In this document: positions 1 to 10,227 of the stretch, one piece after another
Layout: each line of letters starts with the position of its first letter
Position numbering within the stretch: the first letter of the stretch is position 1
DNA from: Megalobrama amblycephala
Taxonomy: Eukaryota; Chordata; Actinopteri; Cypriniformes; Xenocyprididae
Reading direction: 5' to 3'
Assembly (NCBI RefSeq): GCF_018812025.1
Contig: NC_063049.1
Coordinates: 19,336,651-19,400,650 of the forward strand
Length of the DNA stretch: 64,000 nucleotides
Program-made: the position numbers and the translations under genes
The notes under the pieces: model-generated
Databases searched by the model: none
The model's input: only the letters and a program-made list of their open reading frames with translations
What the model was told of the DNA's origin: nothing

Positions 1-763
1 GCTTTCATGCTTGGGGTTGCCAGATTTCATAGAGCTTTTCTCTTAAATAGATACATTTTCTGCCTAGTGTTTTACTTAATCTTCCCAACCTGGCAACCAC
101 ACACACACTATGATGAAACGCAGATGATCTGAAAACGCAGACAAACATTAGCAATCTCCACTGAGATATTTTGCTCAGAGAGTGTAATACAGCCAGTGTG
201 TTCCTTCACAAGGCCACTTGTGCTATTTGCTGTTACTAAATCTGTGAGCAAACCTTCTCAGTGACAAACTGTAATAAATCCATACATCAATATTGTTTGC
301 GATTGTGGTTGCTGAATAAATTTAAGTGCGCAGCCTCTGAGCTACTATATAAAGTCTTTTTTGTTCTTTTAATAGAAAAACATTAACATAATTTGAAATT
401 GTTAGAATTAATATTCACTGTTTTAACTTTTAAGAAATGCTTAAGGTTTTAATAATTTACAGATTTTGTTAATGTATATGATAATATACATAAATAATAA
501 TAAATCAGGAAACTAGATGAGGTAAAATAAACCTTGCGTATGATTTGACATTCTCTTGATTTGTGCTTATGTGAAAGTGCAATAATGGATTAAATTTAAA
601 AAGTTTTTTTTTTCAAATGACAACAATCATGATTAAAAATCGCAATTATAGTATTTGAACAAACTCATGCAGCCCTATTTCAAGGATTCTAGACCAGGTT
701 TTGACTACCCTGTGGGAACCAAATGTCCCAAATCAGACAGTTAGCCAAATCAGCTATATTAGC
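1..763. other. AT-rich gene-free DNA with a small repeat fragment
   Basis: No coding frame or splice pattern is visible. Around 600-685 the sequence contains ATGATTAAAAATCGCAATTAT followed by CAGCCCTA, which resembles the end of a dispersed fish repeat (reverse of TAGGGCTGCA...). The rest is A+T-rich and looks unique. The assignment of the fragment is from memory of similar fish repeats and is uncertain. Confidence 0.4.
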
Positions 764-767
764 TTAA

Positions 768-1107
768 AGGATTAGTTCACTTCTGAATGAAATTTTCCTG
801 ATAATTTACTCACCCCCATGTCATCCATGATGTTCATGTCTTTCTTTCTTCAGTCGAAAAGAAATTAAGGTTTTTGAGGAAAACATTCCAGGATTTTTCT
901 CCATATAGTGGACTTCAGCGGGGTTCAGCGGAAGGTCCAAATTTCCAAGACGAGCATTTGTGGTTAAAAAGTACATAATTTTTTTTCTTTTTTTTTTAGA
1001 AAATGACCGATCGTTTTGTTAGACAATACCCTTATTCCTCTTCTGGGATCATGTAGGTGGGGTGGGTAAATTATCAGAAAATTTTCATTCAAAAGTGAAC
1101 TAATCCT
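768..1107. mobile_element. TTAA-flanked MITE, family B, short copy
   Basis: Inverted termini AGGATTAGTTCACTT and AAGTGAACTAATCCT are immediately bracketed by TTAA at 764-767 and 1108-1111. The inside repeats motifs of the 15626-16492 element (ACTCACCCCCATGTCATCC; TCTTTCTTCAGTCGAAAAGAAATTAAGG), so this is an internally shortened member of that family. It is non-coding. TTAA duplications suggest mobilisation by a piggyBac- or Kolobok-type transposase supplied in trans; that is inference. Confidence 0.75.
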
Positions 1108-1141
1108 TTAATACACACACTAAATAATGTCTATGGTACGG

Positions 1142-1159
1142 TGTTGCCTCCAGGCAACA
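1142..1159. repeat. Palindrome copy 1 (TGTTGCCTCCAGGCAACA)
   Basis: Arms TGTTGCCT and AGGCAACA around a CC centre, preceded by ATGGTACGG. It sits next to the left end of the element. Confidence 0.85.
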
Positions 1160-1489
1160 TGGTCTATTTTCGTTTGTTTTTAAAAAAATAAGCCACCAAT
1201 TGATTGATCAAACGTATCTCAGGACAGAATAACTCAAATACTAATCAATAAAAGTGCAAAAAAGACCAAAACATGACCAAAAGGGGTCCATTTTGTGTCC
1301 TGTTTCAGCACATGTGCACATGTCACATGACTCCATATTTTCTCTAATGAAAAGTGCTTTTTTCACTTGTTTGTATCCATTTAATCACCCACATAAAATA
1401 TGAGTCACCTTCACTGGCAAGTAAAGAAGTATTTTTAAGAACTTTACATTATCATCAAATGTTTTAGAGAAAATAACAAAAAAACTGTG

Positions 1490-1507
1490 TGTTGCCTCAA
1501 GGCAACA
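1490..1507. repeat. Palindrome copy 2 (TGTTGCCTCAAGGCAACA)
   Basis: Same palindrome, followed by TTGTACCAT. The GTAC arm is on the opposite side from copies 1, 3 and 4. Confidence 0.85.
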
Positions 1508-1924
1508 TTGTACCATAATGGAATCGCATAAGGCATAATAGGTTTGAATACAAATGTATCATATTTCTAAGGAAAAAGAGTTTAAATTATCTAAATATGT
1601 TGGCATTTTCACATGATTTTGTAATGCACTTATAAGAATACTAATTCACATACCATATCTGCATACATTATGATCCGCACATTTTCTATAGCACTTTAAA
1701 GAGGTATAAACACAGGTAGCAAAGCCAGTTTATGAGGGTGAGGATGAGGAGTTAATGAGGGGTCATACTGTGATGAGGAAGGTTAAATCATAGTGACAAT
1801 CCATCAGGAAGAGACTGAGGATGAGAGAGAAGATGGAGATGAGGATGAATATGGATATTATAACTTGACATAATAACATAAATATATGATGGTTTGGTAA
1901 TACTTGTGTTCCACTATGGTACAT

Positions 1925-1942
1925 TGTTGCCTGAGGGCAACA
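1925..1942. repeat. Palindrome copy 3 (TGTTGCCTGAGGGCAACA)
   Basis: Same palindrome, preceded by CTATGGTACAT. The centre differs (GAG) but the seven-base outer arms TGTTGCC/GGCAACA are intact. Confidence 0.85.
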
Positions 1943-2112
1943 GCTGGATATAAAATTTTACTTTTTATTAAATATGAAACTTTTAATACATTAAAAACTA
2001 TATAAATTTGTTTGTTTAAGTGTCTAGTTAAATAAATTAATGTTTTCAATAAATATATTTCTTTTTTCTACATGAAAATGCCAAATGTTTCATTTTTTCC
2101 ATTGTGGTACAA

Positions 2113-2130
2113 TGTTGCCTCGAGGCAACA
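2113..2130. repeat. Palindrome copy 4 (TGTTGCCTCGAGGCAACA)
   Basis: The only perfect 18-bp copy, with an XhoI-like CTCGAG centre, preceded by TGTGGTACAA. Confidence 0.88.
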
Positions 2131-2267
2131 AACTTATAAAAATTAAATAAATTTAAAAATTATGAAAATGTTTACTGATTTTGTTAAAGTGTCCAATTTT
2201 AAGCAGGAAAAACAACACAAATATTTTTTTCCTCATTGATATCATATTGCGTACCATAGAGGGTTAA

Positions 2268-3402
2268 TACAATTATAAGAATGCAATGTTATGGTTAGAG
2301 GACAGAAAATACCATTCATTAAGAGTAAAAACAGTATAAGTCATTGGAAAGTCCACACCATGATAGAAAAACATTGTGTGTGTGCGTTTGTGCGTGTGAT
2401 TTGCAGCATTATTTGCTTTCTGTTCCCCTCGACATGGGGTATAATTAAAACACTCAGCTGTTATTGACTCATGATAATTGCTCACAATAGATATCATAAT
2501 AAGATGTTTAGACATAATTGAATATAAATAGCTGTGCTTCAGTTTTCCTTTCCACCTAACTGTCAGCTCCTGGTAGTGAAGGGGATTGTGAGTGCTTTAG
2601 CTAAGTCCAGCATGTACGTAGAGGTCTTTGGTTCTTTTAGCCTGCTCCACTATGTGTGTTTGCTCTTCCACTTGCTCTGTTTGCGGATGTATTTTCCGAT
2701 TTTGTTTTAAGCAAGGACAGATCCCTTGTGCATATATTTCTATGGATAACTGAGTGACACTGACCTAGATTGATCTAAAGCCCAGGATGAGGACAGATAT
2801 TATTATAGGACCACTGTTAGCATTTGTCAGGTCAGTTGGAACAGGAGTGTTGAGAAGCACATGTTTTAATGGATTTACTAGAACTGAATATGTGAGCGAA
2901 TGGCTCCTGGGGTATGGTGACATGTCTTTAATAAAACAAGTCACTTTCAAATGTCAGGTGTCTTGTCTTGTACGTTTTGCAGCATTGCTGCTTCATTATG
3001 GAGTAAATTTCCTTATGTCATCTTTCTTTCCTGTGGTTAGAACTGTCACCGTGACCTAGTTTTTTAGCACATATGCTCCAGACCAAAGGGTCAAGATTTA
3101 GCTGGTTAGCATGTGTTGGTAGAAGTCATAACTAGCTTCCACCATCTGGAAGCAAAAAGCATCTTTCTCCATTGACAGTTATTAACTGTTTTCTATTTTA
3201 ATGTTTTAAAATGTACTTTATTCCTGTGATGAAAAAGCTGAATTGTAGTGGGTGGATTTTTATCATTATAGGGTCGTTGTGTACACACACTGCCAATACA
3301 CATTTATGTTCAAACACCATGTAAAAGTGAATCTTGCATAATAGGTTCCTATTAATGGATAGCTTTCTCAAGAACTATTAACCTCCTCGTTCCGGACACA
3401 TT
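2268..3402. other. Gene-free, mostly unique DNA
   Basis: I see no supported gene. At about 3180-3245 there is a remnant of the Tc1-type MITE (TTTTCTATTTTAATG ... TTATTCCTGTGATG ... AAAGCTGAAT), the same core seen at 7380-7450, 23160-23220 and 45950-45980. The short open frame at 2787-3059 has no recognisable domain. Confidence 0.45.
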
Positions 3403-4167
3403 GGCTGCGTTTACACTGGCACAAAAAATCCGATCTTTTGCTCATATCTGACACAGATCGGAATTAGTTGCACACGTGTAAACACACAAATCCACACGAG
3501 ATCCGATTTTTTCGCATTCGATCTAGCCACTTCCAAATGGTTTTAAATCAGATACATATCCGATCTCTGGACATGCGACCTACTGTACGTCTAAACACGC
3601 ATATCCGATTCCCATTGGAATTCCAAGCCATCACAAGGCAAGGGCGGCACGTTTGCTCACTAAAAAGGTAGCTTTAATGTTGTATTATGAAGCAGACGTG
3701 TTTGTATTGTTTGTATGCACTCGCAATAAAAATTCGCAGCTTTATTATTGAGGTGGGAACTTTATGTCTAACGTTATTTATTTTTCTAGAAAGAAATTGC
3801 ACGCACACATACATTCAGCAGCTGAATTTTAACCTAATTTTAAAGAGATCGCCTTGTTGTTTTTCTTAAAAGCCAAAAGCTTCTCTCTCCCTAGAGGCCA
3901 ATTCACACCGCACCGACAAACGCCAACAAACACCAACAAACGCCAACGAACAAGTTGGCCGTTGGATTTAGAATTCTATGAGAAAAAATTGTCATGTTCA
4001 CACCGCCCCAACAAACACCGACCAACGAGTCTGACTGGGAAAATTCCACAACTACATATGTAACATGTTAACAATATTGTCAGGCAAGTTTATTATATTA
4101 ATAATATAGTATCATATATTTTCATTGTATTAAAGTATTGAGGCAAAACAAAAATACTCCGGTGTTT

Positions 4168-4170
<3 letters not shown>

Positions 4171-4213
<43 letters not shown>
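4171..4213. repeat. Poly-T tract, about 43 bp
   Basis: Uninterrupted T run within the second-level element. Reading plus to minus it is a poly-A, but no SINE or LINE body is recognisable beside it. Confidence 0.9.
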
Positions 4214-4215
<2 letters not shown>

Positions 4216-4293
4216 CGCGACCCTTTTATTAAAAACGTAACTGAAGGTAAACCTGCGTTGCTCTCATAGTGATTAAATTAAGTTGGGTAATGT

Positions 4294-4568
4294 TAAAGTT
4301 GGTTTTATATTCGGCCATTCGGACATCCGTATTCAATAGCCTTGTTAATCACACTACATTGGACATTCAGTGGACATTCACAAATAAATATGCCATTAAA
4401 ACAATACTTGCCTATTTTGATCGACTGTGAAAAATGTTGTAAGTTGACAATCGTTGGTTGTCAATATCATGTCGCTGCTTAAAATTCGCAAACATTAATT
4501 TATTGCACATTTATTGGAAAGTCAGAATTTATCAGAAGTCCGAATGTGCGAATATAAAACCAACTTTA
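4294..4568. mobile_element. Third-level nested inverted-repeat element
   Basis: Termini TAAAGTTGGTTTTATATTCG and CGAATATAAAACCAACTTTA form a perfect 20-bp inverted repeat. A second, inner pair (CATTCGGACATC and AGTCCGAATG) continues the fold. It is a 275-bp MITE sitting inside the 3895-4736 element, with no coding capacity. Confidence 0.82.
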
Positions 4569-5102
4569 CCGAAGTGTTAATTACCTCTCTCTTTCGGTGA
4601 AGTGGAGCAGCTGCTCTTGCTGAATGGCACGGATTGCACTATGGACTATTGTACCTTTTGTAGGAGTTTGTACCTTATTGTACAGACGAGTTTGTTGGCG
4701 TTTGTTGGCTGTTGTCGGTGCGGTGTGAATTGGCCTTAGCTCGCTCGAATTCATTCAAAAAAAAAAAAAAAAATGGAATTCTAAAACGAATAACTGTAGA
4801 TGAAATATCAAACGCAAATTACCTTTATTTTCTGGTCTATATAAGTTCAGGTAATCGTGGCCACTCGACATGAAATATATAAATAATTTTAATAGCAAAT
4901 TTAATAGCGGCCATTCAAAACCCAAGGGTCTACTATGTGCATGTAAAACTATCAATGACAATCATTTTGGGGCAGGAAGTAATGTAAACACAGATATCGG
5001 ATACCAGTCGCATCTAAAGTGAATGTAAACACGCTGGCCAAAAAATCGGATATGGTCAAAAGATCGGATCTGTGCATTAAGACTTGCAGTGTAAATGCAG
5101 CC

Positions 5103-5339
5103 ATTGAGCCGTGGTGTTCGTGTGAGAAACATGGGTTCGAATCGAGCTCGCATGGTGTCCTGATCCCACAATTTTATTTTCATCTGTCTACTTTACTAAA
5201 ATGTCAAAGAATCTTGTTCAGTTGTTTACAACAGTGATGCACAAGTATGGTAGCTGCAGAAGCAGCCAAAAGTTCTGGAGATGGAGCGGTGTCATGTCTG
5301 CTTGAGGTACGAGACATGTGAAAGCTTTTGGCAGTAACA
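5103..5339. other. Gene-free DNA after the nest, with a weak tRNA-like box
   Basis: GGGTTCGAATC at about 5131-5141 resembles a tRNA/SINE B box, but no matching A box, stems or SINE body could be assembled. I treat this as ordinary flank. Confidence 0.3.
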
Positions 5340-5640
5340 GGTGTTTCACATTGTGTTAGCGAGGAACTGGCACTCTCCGCTCCTGAGGTAGGATGTCTTT
5401 CTCTCCGAGAGCTGCCCGAGAGCTCTGTGCTGTGTGAGTGACATCAGGTCCCCCTGCGGGCTCAACGTCTGGCTCTTCTCCGCATTCCCTCTCTCCTTCT
5501 TCCGTCTTCCTGACAGAAACACAGGACCGAGGGAGCGTGAAAGTGACCGCGTTCCCGCGGCTCTGTCCAAACAGCCCGTCAATTAGCCGCCCAGTTCCGC
5601 TGTCGCAGGTCTCCACAGATTATTGAACCGCTGAACTACC
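5340..5640. promoter_or_regulatory. CpG-enriched unique block, possible regulatory island
   Basis: Roughly twenty CpG dinucleotides occur in 300 bp (for example GTGACCGCGTTCCCGCGGC), far above the surrounding AT-rich DNA. Overlapping open frames of 60-86 codons on both strands follow from the GC content. No TATA box or convincing splice-bounded exon is visible. It could be a promoter, a 5' untranslated exon or a conserved enhancer; I cannot choose between these from sequence alone. Confidence 0.3.
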
Positions 5641-6904
5641 GATACATAAAAATCCTCCACTCAAAGCCTCAGCCTTCAGCTGCCCGCATAACAGTTTATC
5701 TCTCCTTCAGCACGCCAGAGACGCAATTGCATGTGAGAGGCATAGCTGTAAACATGCTTATCCTCAAGGCATTCCTACTTTTAGGGGACGTGGGGACTAT
5801 TGTGACTGTTTACGTTTGTGTGAAGGAGACAAGGGCAGACGGAGCGAACACACATACACACACAACCAATCACAGCGGGGCTATTCGAATCCCCGGCAAA
5901 TAGATCAGCGCTCTTTAGGCTAAACACATCAGCAGCAGCATTCCATAAGACAACCCACACCTGAGACTGATCGCAGTATTATGAATGCAGAGGCGGCGTT
6001 TCACTCAGAGGGATTTTTTTTTTCGTGTTACCATTCCTCTCATCATCCTCCGATTTAGCCAGCCGACTACATCCGAAAAGTCTACAGCTCAAGGGATAGC
6101 TTTAAACTTGGCGAAAAAAGCAGGGCCCTAATGTTTGGAGGCTGTAAACTCCCTCCAGAGTCCACAGAGACATTAGTTCCCACTTACATTTGTCTCTTTC
6201 TGACAAGCTGTCCTGCGAGCTGTTGGAACGAGTGTATGTGAGCGAGCACGCATACGTGCTTCATCATATACTGATAGACTTGGAGGAGAAGATTGATAGT
6301 AACCCCTAACTTCGGCTGTTTGCTTCACCCTCCCTCCTAAATCAATATATTCCTCTGTCAGATTGCTTCCCAGGCCCTAGCCCGGCATGACTAATTATCT
6401 TGTTCTCCTGGTTTTGGCGGGAAGTCTGCTGTGTTTGATAATGAGGAGAAACCCATCCGTATGGATACATTTGCACTTCTGCATATAGCTAAATGCATGC
6501 GTGCCAATAAAATAAGCTAATGCAGTGCGTTTTCTAATGCAGCAAGATGGATATACTCTTTGGCACGCTGTTTACACATGCCGCAAGAAATTCTGTTTGA
6601 GCTTATTTTTCATTCAGAACTTCCTCTTCCCTGTGGCTTAGAGGCAATAAGAAAGCGATAAGCCCTGAAGAGGAGCACAGCGGTCGTCTGTCTTTGGTAT
6701 CTGACTGGATTTTAATCGGGGGGCGCGATGATATTGTGCGTCCGGTTTCCGAACTACGTGTCAAATATGTTGCCACAAATCATAACTGTTGCTAGGCCCC
6801 ATTTAGGAGAGGTTCAGCCTTCATATCAGCCTGGCTTTCATATTGTAAAAAATGATTTTACAATATTTTAGTGCATTTTAATAAATATTCTATTTTAATT
6901 AATT
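5641..6904. other. Unique block without repeats, candidate conserved non-coding DNA
   Basis: No transposon ends or long frames are found. Base composition is balanced with homeodomain-type TAATTA cores (for example GACTAATTATC near 6390). The lack of insertions over about 1.2 kb in a repeat-dense window is compatible with constraint, but this is inference. Confidence 0.35.
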
Positions 6905-7590
6905 GTTACTTTTATTCAGCAAGTATGCATTAAATTGATCCAAAGTGACACTAAATACATTTACTGTATAATGTTACAAAAGATTTCTGTTTTAATTAAA
7001 TTCAAAGTTCTGCCATGAAACTCTAGATGGCACAGGCTGATCAGCATTTGCAGAAACCCTCCACCTTCCCCAGATCCACTTGTATAGATCTGCTATGGGT
7101 AATTCATGCTATTTTGTACAGCAGCAGCATGTCTTACTTGCTCACAGCAGCATGGTGTGTTCTGTATTATAATATCCATTTCCATGCCAAACACTCCAAG
7201 AGCTGTCATGACAGAAAAGCTTATCTTTTGCATATTCTGTTCATCAAAGAATCCTGAAAATCCACAAAAAAATTAAGCAGCATAACTGTTTTCAACATAT
7301 AAGAAAATACATAATAAGAAATGTTTCTGAGCACCAAAGCATATTAGAATGATTTCTGAAGGATCATGTGACACTGAATACTGGAGTAATGATGCTGAAA
7401 ATTCAGCTTTGCCATCACAGGAATAAATTACATTTTAAAATATATTCAAATAGAAAATCGTTATTTTAAATTGTAATAATTTTTCACAATATTACTGTTT
7501 TTATTGTATTTCTGATCAAATAAATGTAGCTTTGAAGAGACTTTAAAAACATTTAAATGTTTACAGATCCCAAACTTTTGAACAGTAGTG
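6905..7590 (-). mobile_element. Tc1-type MITE, reverse orientation, interrupted
   Basis: The right end CCCAAACTTTTGAACAGTAGTG followed by TA is the reverse of the common fish CACTACTGTTCAAAAGTTTG terminus. Core motifs ATTCAGCTTTGCCATCACAG and GATCATGTGACACTGAA match the copies at 11606, 23052 and 45797 in inverse sense. The 5' portion (ACTTTTATTCAGCAAGTATGCATTAAATTGAT) lies before a 209-bp foreign repeat at 7008-7216. Non-coding. Confidence 0.8.
7008..7216. mobile_element. Short TTCTGYCATG-ended repeat, copy 1
   Basis: Termini TTCTGCCATG and CATGACAGAA are inverted repeats, bordered by AAG on both sides (possible 3-bp duplication). The insert interrupts the 6905-7590 element, which fixes its ends. 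The body (CAGAAACCCTCCACCTTCCC; GCAGCAGCATGTCTTACTTG) matches the longer copy at 34550-34979. An open frame spans much of it but is not shared in full with the second copy. Confidence 0.7.
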
Positions 7591-8476
7591 TAGAAATTAA
7601 CATTTTAAAATGAACCACAATTTATTAATTCTGTAAAAGTATTGTTTACTGTTATTTTATGATACCTAATGCTTTAACTAAATAATGTTTAAAAATGTAA
7701 TGTTATTGTAAAGTGTTCACAAAACTTTAAAGTTTCTTACATATCACATATTTTCCTTTCAAATATACTGCAATTATTGATTTATATCAACTGACCCAAC
7801 TGAGAAGTTTTAATTTGCTCATTTTGTTCTCAGTCAAGCAAGATTCACATTCACTTAGGAAGGAGCCTGAATCTCCACAAGACTAAAATCCTCGAATTAA
7901 ACCAGTTACAAATTCATGTTAAAAATTAATCAGGCCTTGTGAACGGGCTTCTCCTCCGTCTTCGTGCCACGGTTTAATTACTGTATGAAAAAGCAGCATA
8001 TGCTTAAATATCAAATGAATCGCACAAGTGAAAATCTTTGTTCTGTTTAGTGCATGGAAATGTCAGTGTGGAGAGGGTAAGGCAACATTAAAGTGGAAAA
8101 TAAAAGAACATAAATGTCACTCAGTGTATTCTGGTCTGCGGTCTAGCAGAGCATGAAGGGCTGGCATGTCTGCTTGGTTGGACGATTACCCTGTGCTCTG
8201 AATTATGTCGAATGTCACACACTTGGCACTGCCTTTTGCTGATCTTTGGGGTTTGTTTGTACACTTGAGCACATTACCGAGCAGAGTGTACTGTTTCGTA
8301 AAATTTGTGTTGATACCCGGAACTCCGTGTGCAAACATGTCTAATACAAATAGCAAATTTAGCATCAGCATGTCCAATTGTCATTGGATTGCACTGACAA
8401 CATTATGTTCATTGTGCAACATTATGCAATTCAGAATTTTTATTTATATATGTATTTGTTTATAATGTTTTGTTTC

Positions 8477-8478
<2 letters not shown>

Positions 8479-8514
<36 letters not shown>
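8479..8514. repeat. (ATTG)9 microsatellite
   Basis: Nine uninterrupted ATTG units. Confidence 0.95.
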
Positions 8515-8516
<2 letters not shown>

Positions 8517-9563
8517 AAACTGAGACCTCTCACACTTCTTAGATTTGTGTTAGTCAGCTGTCGGGTTTCTGAAATGAATACCCGTAGATAACTGCTACTG
8601 TTGTGCGGTGGTCTTCTTCAATATAATGCGAGTGTATAAAATCATCATACTGCTATAAAACAGTGAACACACTATCAATTGTTCATCAAAAATCACCACA
8701 TAGCCTGTATACAATGATTCCAAATCTTGAAGACAAACTGTGAGAATCTCGTGCTCGCACAATGAATCTAAATCTTAGTCAAACAAAGAGCGAATATGTT
8801 CGTCTCTGTTTTGAGCAACAAACCCCTTTGCTTTAATCCTTCCCTCAGGAGACGGACGCAGAACACCGCAACTCTTCACCCTCCCTCTCCTCAGTGCAGA
8901 TAGCAGAGCTGAAGGCTCTTGAACACAAGCTTCCAGAGGGGAGTGTCATTTTGTTTTGTTTTTTTCCACGAGCAGCAGTGAATTTGATATACTTTTTGGA
9001 TTAACAAAATTACTTCTAGCTAATTTTCATTCATTAAATTCTTTATGGACCTATATTGGTCCACTGGTAGAACTGTTTTTATTTGATATTTGATGGGGCT
9101 TATGGACATTTTTTAGAGCCCTTAGCTTGTAAATGCAAGCATGTTAAGTATGGGTATTGTATATTTAGCTGCATCCAGCTTATTGAAAATAATCTCAGTA
9201 ACTCTCTAGTCATTTTATTCAGCATGTTTATTTGTTAGAACTAATAAGCCGCATTGCGTGTGGTAAATGATACTGAAAATGGTCCTGTGTGACTGTAATT
9301 ATCTGGCAACAAGCGAGTCTTAACGAGGAGCTTAGAATGGGCCACTTTGGACAACTAACTATCTATAAAGGCCCTAGGCGCACGTAAACGCACAGCAAAC
9401 GATTATTTCCCATGATTGGAAAAAAAACTCAACAGAAGAGCTGCATATTTCCAGATAAACTGAGAATCACATTTTTTTTCTTCAAAAAGAGATCATGATT
9501 TTCCCTTGATTCTGAACAGGCAACTGAAAAAAACAGGCAAAAAAAAAAAGACTGTAAAATAAT

Positions 9564-9567
<4 letters not shown>

Positions 9568-9606
<39 letters not shown>
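9568..9606. repeat. (TA)n microsatellite
   Basis: Perfect TA dinucleotide run of about 39 bp following a short AAT run. Confidence 0.95.
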
Positions 9607-9609
<3 letters not shown>

Positions 9610-9863
9610 TTACAGTAATTTACTAGGTTCTGACAAAAATGTTAATTGCTGTAGTCCATTTAAAAATGTTTGATTAATAAGAATAAATTATTATAAAAAA
9701 AATCTGTTTGAATGAATGATTCAATGACTCACTCACTCATAAATACTTCAATTGTTTCATTATTGGATGGATCTGGATGGTAGGTTTAGGGTGGGGTTAA
9801 GTCATTCGTATGAATTCATTCATGTTTGGTAACTCGTAAAATACTCGTAAACTCTTAAAATTT

Positions 9864-10223
9864 TGATTCGAAACAAAGCTTTGAAGCTTCATGAAGCAGT
9901 GTTTTGAAATCGGCCGTCACTAGATATCGTTGAAAAGTCATTATTTTGTTTTTTTTGATGCACAAAAAGTATTCTCGTCACTTTATAATATTAAGGTAGA
10001 ACCACTGTAGTCACATGAGCTGTTTTAAATATGTCTTTAGTACCTTTCTGGATCTTGAGAGGTTCAGTGACATTGCTGGCAATGGAGGCCTCACTGAGCC
10101 ATCGGATTTCATCAAAAATATCTTAATTGGAGTTCCGAAGATGAATGAAGATCTTACGGGTGTAGAACGACATGAGGGTGAGTAATTAATGACATAATTT
10201 TCATTTTTGGGTGAACTAACCCT
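9864..10223. mobile_element. TTAA foldback MITE, family C, right half only
   Basis: Runs from TTTTGATTCGAAACAAAGC through AAGCTTCATGAAGCAGTG and GACATGAGGGTGAGTAATTA to GGGTGAACTAACCCT|TTAA (10224-10227). It matches the right arms of 52659-53304 and 60050-61361. The left arm is missing, so the palindromic fold is lost. Non-coding. Confidence 0.8.
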
Positions 10224-10227
10224 TTAA

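Larger units (their letters stand above)
1127..2263. mobile_element. piggyBac-like non-autonomous element with four palindromes
   Basis: The right end reads CGTACCATAGAGGG followed by TTAA (2264-2267). The left end reads TCTATGGTACGG near 1130-1141, the inverted counterpart, although its outermost CCC and TTAA have decayed. Four 18-bp palindromes of the form TGTTGCCTcnaGGCAACA lie inside at 1142-1159, 1490-1507, 1925-1942 and 2113-2130, each next to GGTAC or GTACC. A GATGAG-rich stretch at 1740-1855 could be a decayed acidic coding segment. GGG|TTAA ends match the piggyBac pattern; the superfamily call is inference. Confidence 0.6.
3895..4736. mobile_element. Nested inverted-repeat element (second level)
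   Basis: Long terminal inverted repeats AGGCCAATTCACACCGCACC and its complement at 4717-4736 are flanked by TAG (3892-3894 and 4737-4739), a likely 3-bp target duplication. Both arms are built from short direct repeats of a CGCCAACAAACACCAACAAA type. It lies wholly inside the 3403-5102 element and itself carries a third element plus a poly-T run, so it inserted after the outer element and before the inner one. Confidence 0.8.
3403..5102. mobile_element. Outer inverted-repeat element split by a nested insertion
   Basis: Termini GGCTGCGTTTACACTGGC and CAGTGTAAATGCAGCC are inverted repeats, both flanked by ATT (3400-3402, 5103-5105), a possible 3-bp target duplication. The arms repeat GATCGGAT/ATCCGATC-type motifs facing each other (for example CCGATCTTTTGC and AGATCGGATC). 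An 842-bp unrelated inverted-repeat element occupies 3895-4736, so the true length is about 858 bp. Non-coding; the superfamily cannot be settled from ends alone. Confidence 0.75.
7593..9860. other. Gene-free, mostly unique DNA
   Basis: Contains the (ATTG)n and (TA)n tracts listed separately. The stretch at about 7930-8040, reading through CGGGCTTCTCCTCCGTCTTC and GCAGCATATGCTTAAAT, and the one at 8830-8960 look unique and could be conserved non-coding DNA. I see no supported gene. Confidence 0.4.

Noticed and set aside
1142..2130. CRISPR-like array because of four repeated palindromes
   Set aside because: Spacing is irregular (348, 435 and 188 bp), the setting is eukaryotic and no cas genes are present.
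5103..5180. tRNA or SINE because of GGGTTCGAATC
   Set aside because: Only a B-box-like motif is present; no A box, cloverleaf stems or SINE body could be assembled.
5346..5626. Coding exon in the CpG-rich block
   Set aside because: Several overlapping frames on both strands are explained by GC content; none is bounded by good splice sites or resembles a known protein.
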